Origin: Tanypteryx hageni
Taxonomy: Eukaryota; Arthropoda; Insecta; Odonata; Petaluridae
Direction: 5' to 3'
Length of the DNA: 64,000 bases
NCBI GenBank assembly: GCA_028673005.1
Contig: CM054113.1
Location: forward strand, 170,703,837-170,767,836
Below the pieces are notes generated by a model. It was given only the letters and a program-made list of their open reading frames with translations, was not told the origin of the DNA and searched no databases. The position numbers were made by a program, and so were the translations under genes. Positions 26,201 to 64,000 of this stretch are shown here, piece after piece; positions within the stretch are counted from its first letter, which is position 1; each line of letters begins with the position of its first letter.

Positions 26201-29200
26201 CACCTGTAATTCATTTTCACTTTTTTTTATTAGGTACCTTTTCGAAACAAGCTCCATAAATGAACACTGCAATTTTTGTGATGATTAATAAAATTAGTAT
26301 ACATAGTCATTTTTTACTTACTGGCTCAAAAACCACACACTCAGCACTATAACTTGCTCCTGCAACCACACCAGCTCCACCAACCAAACCAGAAGCGAGA
26401 TTATCAACAATATTACCATAGAGATTAGGCATAACCATGACATCAAATTGGTGAGGGTTGGATACCATTTGCATGGTGCAGTTATCAACAATCATTGACT
26501 CAAATTCGATCTTTGGAAATAGCTTGGCAGTCTGAAAGAAAAAATATCATAAACATAAATTAAATCAAAGGAAAATTTTTAAATCATACAATAAATTTTC
26601 TCCTAATAGAAATCAAAACCAAATAATTTATTGAATAAAAAGATTTTAAACAACACTTTGTGTATAGGTTTAGTAGGCCATAATGAACTCAGAGACAGAT
26701 CACATGTTCACCCATTTCTTATACCAAATCATTTATGATTTCAGCATATCATCACAATCATTTTCCATCTTTGAGACAACTGAACATACAGATTCAGGGA
26801 CAAAGTTACTTCTTTATAAAATATAATTTCTTTTATATTTTTCTTCAGTATAAAGCTCACTCTCAAACTTAAAGAAGAAACCTTACGATCATCATCTAAC
26901 GTGCATGAAGATAAATAATGCACAACTCAATTATTGTAAAAATAGGAAATGTTTGGTTAAGAAAGAAAGCATACAGGACATAAAAAATTACATGGGAAAC
27001 GTCTGAGAAATCCAAAATTTTGTAATATGGTCCCAATTTACTTTGTTCAATAACTATTGTCTTCAAACAAGAAACTCTCAACCTGCAGCTAGCAAAACTG
27101 ATGGAAGTAGTCTTTGTTGGTGTTTAAAAGACAAAAAAATTAAAAGCTGGGTAGTTATAAAGATGAGACAATCCAGCTTGAAAGTGATGCTAGATCTCAA
27201 ATATAGAAAGGTGATGGTGGTTTGTGACTACATTTTCTTCTGGTAGTTAGTCTACAACTACCTTAAGGTTGAGAATTCCTACTTTGGATATGAACAAGAA
27301 AAATGAAGTTATGAAATTTGTGCAAGGTAGGATCACAGATATACTGCATATAACCATAGTTATTCTGATACTTCTAGGTCAGAGATTTCTAACCTTTATT
27401 AAGTGAATGTCAATGGGGAGATTTTTAAATATAAAATGAGCATCAAATTAACCAATTTACCCAAAGAAAATTGAACAAAAAACAAAATGGGAATAGAATA
27501 CTTAATGTAAGTTTTATAAATGTATATACATATATGGATATGAGCTTCACAGCACAATTAAAATGGTAAAAATCTCCAAATGCCATACTAAATCTTAAGT
27601 TAAAAAATTCCCTCAAAGGAAAGAGGAGAAATTTTAAAAATTAAAAAAAAAGAAAAAAATACCTCACCCATTCAAACAAACACGATTTAGTACGGCATTT
27701 GGAGATTTTTACCTTTTACCATTTTAAATGTAAATGAGCACCAAATCAACCAATTTACACAAATAAAATAGAGCAAAAAAGTAAAATAAGAAAAATTTAT
27801 ACACAAAATTGTAAACATTACACACAAGATAAAAGCTAGGAACATTCTTATTAAACCAGATCACTGCATGCTCACAAAAATGAAAACTTTAAAAAATTAG
27901 GATTATTTTAAAATTTGTATGTACAACAAAATGCCTAACAGACCCTGTGATATCTTTTCCATACCCTAAGAAAATCAACCACTAAAAAACACTTCAGGCA
28001 ATTTCAGAAAAGGGTGCAGATGTGGTCAATTCAGAAAAAATAACAATATATTTATAGCTGACCACAGCAAAGTGAAATGAGACACTTCAGTAAATACTGC
28101 ATAGTAGCAGATTACTTTTTATAAATACGACTCAGTGGTACATTACAGGAATATTTCACTATGGCATTAGCATAAGGAGAACCAATTTCAAGATAAAAAT
28201 GTACAAAATTAGCAAGCCATACTCCCAGGGCAATGTATTTTAAAAACTAAAAATAAATGACATTGCTCGTTTGTATGGAATTTCTGGCTAATCAACCTCC
28301 TGGATTATTATAGCCATTACTCCTTCCACACTGAACACACACACAAGGGAGGAGGGAAACCTGGTGCCAGCGCTAAATAAATGACATTAAAACTTAAAAG
28401 GAGAGAATGTTAGTACACAAAGTTTCAAGTATCAAATTATATCATCTTAGTTAAAGCATAATTCTATTTGTAGCAAAGTTGAAAAAATGGGCTCACCTCT
28501 TGACAACACCTGAGGAAAAGACCGTCCCCCAATTTCATTATGTTTGCCTTATGGACACAAGTCACCTTCTTCCTCTTATTTCTAGTTGCATAGTCAAAGG
28601 CAAACTTGGCGATTCTCTGGGATTTAGTAGCTGTTACAATTTTAAGGCATTCAACAACCCCCTTCATTTTTTAAGGAAAGTAATGAAATATTACTAAAAC
28701 ACAGGGGATGTATTTTCTTATATTATTTCATATATCATTCAACGCCAATCATTATACATTGACTTTCAATTATTCATTATTGTTTATAAAAATTAATAAA
28801 CGAAGGAGCACACTCACCTTCACACTTTCATGTTCAAGTGCCGAGTATTCACCTTCTGTCTGCTCACGAATAATAACTAAGTCTAAATTCTGATGACGGC
28901 ATTTTATACCAGGTAGACTTTTAACATGCACAACGTTCGCATAAAGATCCAGGGAATTTCTGTAAACGTATAATAAAATCTAAACATCTTAACAGTACTC
29001 CAAATAAAAGGATGACCCCTGCAATACTTACCTCAATTTCATGTTGAGTGTTTGCAGTTCTCCAGTATTACTGTAATCAGGAGATGCTAGAATACCTTTT
29101 AAGCATATTCCATTTCTGGAAATAGACGACACTACATCCTCTAATGGAGCACTCATTCCTGGCAATAGCTCACTAAAGAGAAATTTTTCAAAGTCGACAG

Positions 29201-29801
29201 GAACACCTGAAGCCTAAATACGATAGGTACAGTGGAAATTATAAAATAAAAAACACTTGTTACGAATTAATTTAGACAAACTACCTTGAAAACTTCTTGT
29301 ACTGAATACACCAGCTCTGGACCAACACCATCTCCAGGAATAAGAGTACAAATTGTTCTGTTTGTTATAGGGGTCTCTTCCATAAATTTCTGCAGCAAGA
29401 AATATTACATATAGTAAATTACAGAGTACAATTTTCGCGATAATAATGCCATCTTAGGAAAATCGTACCTTTTCCGTATCGGGATTGGGGGATGAGGCGT
29501 GGATAGCCCTGGTACACACACATGATAGGGCTTGAGGAGCCTGGAAACAGTTTTTCTCAAATAAATGTGAGAATCAAGGTATATATAGCGTGATAAAAAT
29601 GTCTTAATTGATATTAAAACTACAGTGAAATAGAAACTATATTTTCAGTATAAGTTCATAACAGTGGCAGTTTTATTCCATTTACGATTCAATATTAATA
29701 GCATTTCACTACTGTAATAAAAGGCAGTTAATATTACTCTTAATCTGCGAAGTTATTACCCTTGATATAAAACGAAATAATTCTCGACTAAGAGCAGCCA
29801 T
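17268..29801 (-). CDS. IDH3B: Isocitrate dehydrogenase [NAD] subunit beta, mitochondrial
   Basis: Regulatory/structural beta subunit of the mitochondrial NAD-dependent isocitrate dehydrogenase, which oxidatively decarboxylates isocitrate in the TCA cycle. Nine coding exons, each with GT-AG borders and matching phases: 29760-29801, 29469-29540, 29285-29389, 29032-29213, 28818-28959, 28497-28661, 26322-26531, 22698-22853 and 17268-17342; 382 residues in all, close to the family length. Residues 1-31 ([14 protein letters not shown]...) form an Arg-rich mitochondrial presequence. IPGDGVGPE (55-63) is the isopropylmalate/isocitrate dehydrogenase nucleotide-site motif, [15 protein letters not shown] (165-179) the substrate loop, [17 protein letters not shown] (272-288) the family signature. 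VVFEPGARH (302-310) and [13 protein letters not shown] mark beta rather than alpha or gamma. It is transcribed divergently from DDX23. Introns 7 and 8 hold large transposons. The acceptor before exon 6 has a weak pyrimidine tract. Confidence 0.95.
17524..18006 (+). mobile_element. pogo-type deletion derivative with transposase tail
   Basis: Inverted ends CTGTATTTTCTGGTCTATAA, flanked by TA on both sides (17522-23 and 18007-08). The interior keeps a recognisable C-terminal piece of a pogo/jerky-type transposase: the frame at 17742 reads [16 protein letters not shown], then SIDSGDD-like acidic text ending FYGFK and a stop. An upstream part ([16 protein letters not shown]) is in another frame, with stops. 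The DDE core is deleted, so it depends on a helper. It lies in IDH3B intron 8. Confidence 0.75.
18192..22268 (+). mobile_element. hAT element with ZBED/SCAND3-like transposase relic
   Basis: Ends CAGTGATTCTCAACTGGTGTGCC and, inverted, CAGTAATTATCAACC. Flanking 8-mers CTCTAACA (18184-18191) and CTCTATCA (22269-22276) match at seven of eight and fit the hAT nTCTAnnA preference. The transposase relic starts with MDRFIIRK (18719) and continues through [17 protein letters not shown] (C-terminal half of a BED finger), [12 protein letters not shown] (first catalytic aspartate region) and, after a 1.5-kb insertion, [18 protein letters not shown] and THCFLHREA (21181-21270), as in ZBED5-type proteins. 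It carries stops and is split by a pogo-type element, so it is dead. It lies in IDH3B intron 8. Confidence 0.8.
19551..21052. mobile_element. pogo/Tigger-type MITE nested in hAT
   Basis: Inverted ends CAGTAAAACCCCTTATTT and CAGTAAAACCCCATATTT with TA on both sides (19549-50 and 21053-54). It interrupts the hAT transposase frame exactly after FIHENEI. Near the left end, units like GTGTAAATTGTGGGA recur several times. Positions 19785-19889 match 10313-10409. No transposase remains. Confidence 0.75.
22854..24270. other. IDH3B intron 7 (part), nothing recognised
   Basis: Intronic AT-rich DNA between exon 8 and the transposase relic. The 122-codon plus-strand frame at 22950-23318 has no motif and low-complexity composition. 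Confidence 0.4.
24280..25870 (-). pseudogene. Unassigned DDE-like transposase relic
   Basis: Three minus-strand pieces in order. 25349-25786 contains [32 protein letters not shown] and [10 protein letters not shown]. 25147-25446 carries [20 protein letters not shown] (an IKSFp..esHy-type motif). 24403-24723 carries [14 protein letters not shown] and [18 protein letters not shown] have seen this motif order (aspartate in D-S/N-C-xxQNKN, later RGHSxMxxDxxFG) in high-copy, transposase-like arthropod proteins, but I cannot name the superfamily. Frame breaks separate the pieces. Near its presumed 5' side, two copies of TAGGTGCTGCCACyyGTrA lie at about 26010 and 26190. It sits in IDH3B intron 7, antisense to DDX23 and sense to IDH3B. 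Confidence 0.6.
26540..28490. other. IDH3B intron 6 with an inverted and direct repeat
   Basis: The intron holds a 35-bp imperfect inverted repeat: arm 27559-27594 (AATGGTAAAAATCTCCAAAT core) pairs with 27684-27726 across about 90 bp. Outside it, a direct repeat built on ATGAGCATCAAATTAACCAA lies at 27434 and again near 27730. This may be a rearranged MITE. Nothing else was recognised. Confidence 0.5.
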
Positions 29802-30285
29802 GATAATACTGCAGAAGACCCTAGGAATGATCCAGGTATTGAACGTCTGTATGTTGAAAGAAAATTAAGTTTTCGAAGATACCAATTAAGTTAATAATAT
29901 TAGTGTAAATTAAAGCACAATTTATAGTTTTAAAAATTTTATTCTTATTACTTTTCATAAATATAAAACCTAAACGATGTAACTTTTTCCGCTCTCTGTT
30001 GGTCAAATTAAGTACTTAAGGACTTAAGATATTAAGAAACAATAAACAAGCGCCATCCGTGTTCGGCGTTTCCGAAGAAATATTGGAATTGCGTAATTAG
30101 AAATTTATTTGTTAATTTTAAAGGGGAATTTATGTACATAGTTGTTGGAAATGTGTTTTTCGTTATAAATTATTAGTTATTAATCCGAATTATTAATATC
30201 ATATCGATTCTTTGACAACCTTGGGGTTTATTTATGTTTTAATTTTACTTCGAATGTTTACGGTCCATAGAAAACTATCCACACC
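29802..30285. promoter_or_regulatory. Putative bidirectional promoter, IDH3B / DDX23
   Basis: Only 484 bp separate the two divergent ATGs. No TATA box is placed convincingly for either gene. ATATCGATTC near 30202 differs from the DREF site TATCGATA at one position; such sites are common at divergent housekeeping promoters in flies. A short GC-richer patch (CGCCATCCGTGTTCGGCG, about 30050-30067) lies mid-region. The promoter role is inferred from gene arrangement. Confidence 0.6.
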
Positions 30286-63980
<33,695 letters not shown>

Positions 63981-64000
63981 ATATTTTTATAAAAGTACCA

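Noticed and set aside
26307..26321. C-terminal VSKK end of the long IDH3B exon 7 frame
   Set aside because: This is read-through into the intron; the donor GTAAGT after FEP joins to GARHTYSEA in the next exon, restoring the family sequence.

Overview
This is an AT-rich eukaryotic nuclear window. It is almost certainly from an arthropod, most likely an insect. Genes are split by long introns, coding density is low, and the spaces are packed with class II transposons, one non-LTR retrotransposon and Penelope-like remnants. The encoded proteins resemble animal orthologues throughout. I cannot name the species; a hemimetabolous insect with a large, repeat-rich genome is a guess.

Two host genes are reconstructed exon by exon with continuous reading frames. 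IDH3B is the beta subunit of mitochondrial NAD-dependent isocitrate dehydrogenase. It lies on the minus strand with nine coding exons between 29801 and 17268, giving 382 residues. DDX23 (PRP28) is the U5 snRNP DEAD-box helicase. It lies on the plus strand with fourteen coding exons from 30286 to 63980, giving 830 residues, and ends only 20 bases before the window edge. The two genes are head to head, with 484 bp between their start codons, which suggests a shared bidirectional promoter. DDX23 intron 11 uses a GC-AG boundary. A third, smaller gene candidate at 5718-5975 (plus) encodes an 85-residue secreted, neuropeptide-like precursor, with a TATA box upstream and poly(A) signals downstream. 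I do not recognise its family.

Layout. 1-5.0 kb: intergenic, with a Penelope-like GIY-YIG remnant split by a (TA)n tract and a diverged array of about 145-bp units. 5.4-6.35 kb: the secreted peptide gene. 8.6-10.5 kb: three short hAT-like MITEs. 12.3-13.4 kb: GA-rich and TA simple repeats and a second Penelope-like C-terminus. 14.27-16.14 kb: a mariner copy. 17.2-29.8 kb: IDH3B, whose introns carry a pogo-like MITE, a ZBED-type hAT split by another pogo-like element, and an unassigned DDE-like transposase relic. 30.3-64.0 kb: DDX23. Its 11.7-kb intron 8 holds nested elements (Tigger with an internal Harbinger; a Tigger-type MITE with an internal hAT MITE), a MULE relic and a hAT relic. Its 8.4-kb intron 9 holds a 6.5-kb element with long TIRs and an 8-bp TSD, itself invaded by a TTAA-flanked piggyBac-type MITE and by a LINE. 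Later introns hold a THAP-coding repeat and another pogo-type MITE.

Functionally, IDH3B acts in the TCA cycle and DDX23 in spliceosome activation. They are linked by position and probably by promoter, not by pathway. The most unusual content is the nested transposon stratigraphy, where matching TSDs fix the order of insertion, and the unrecognised secreted peptide gene.
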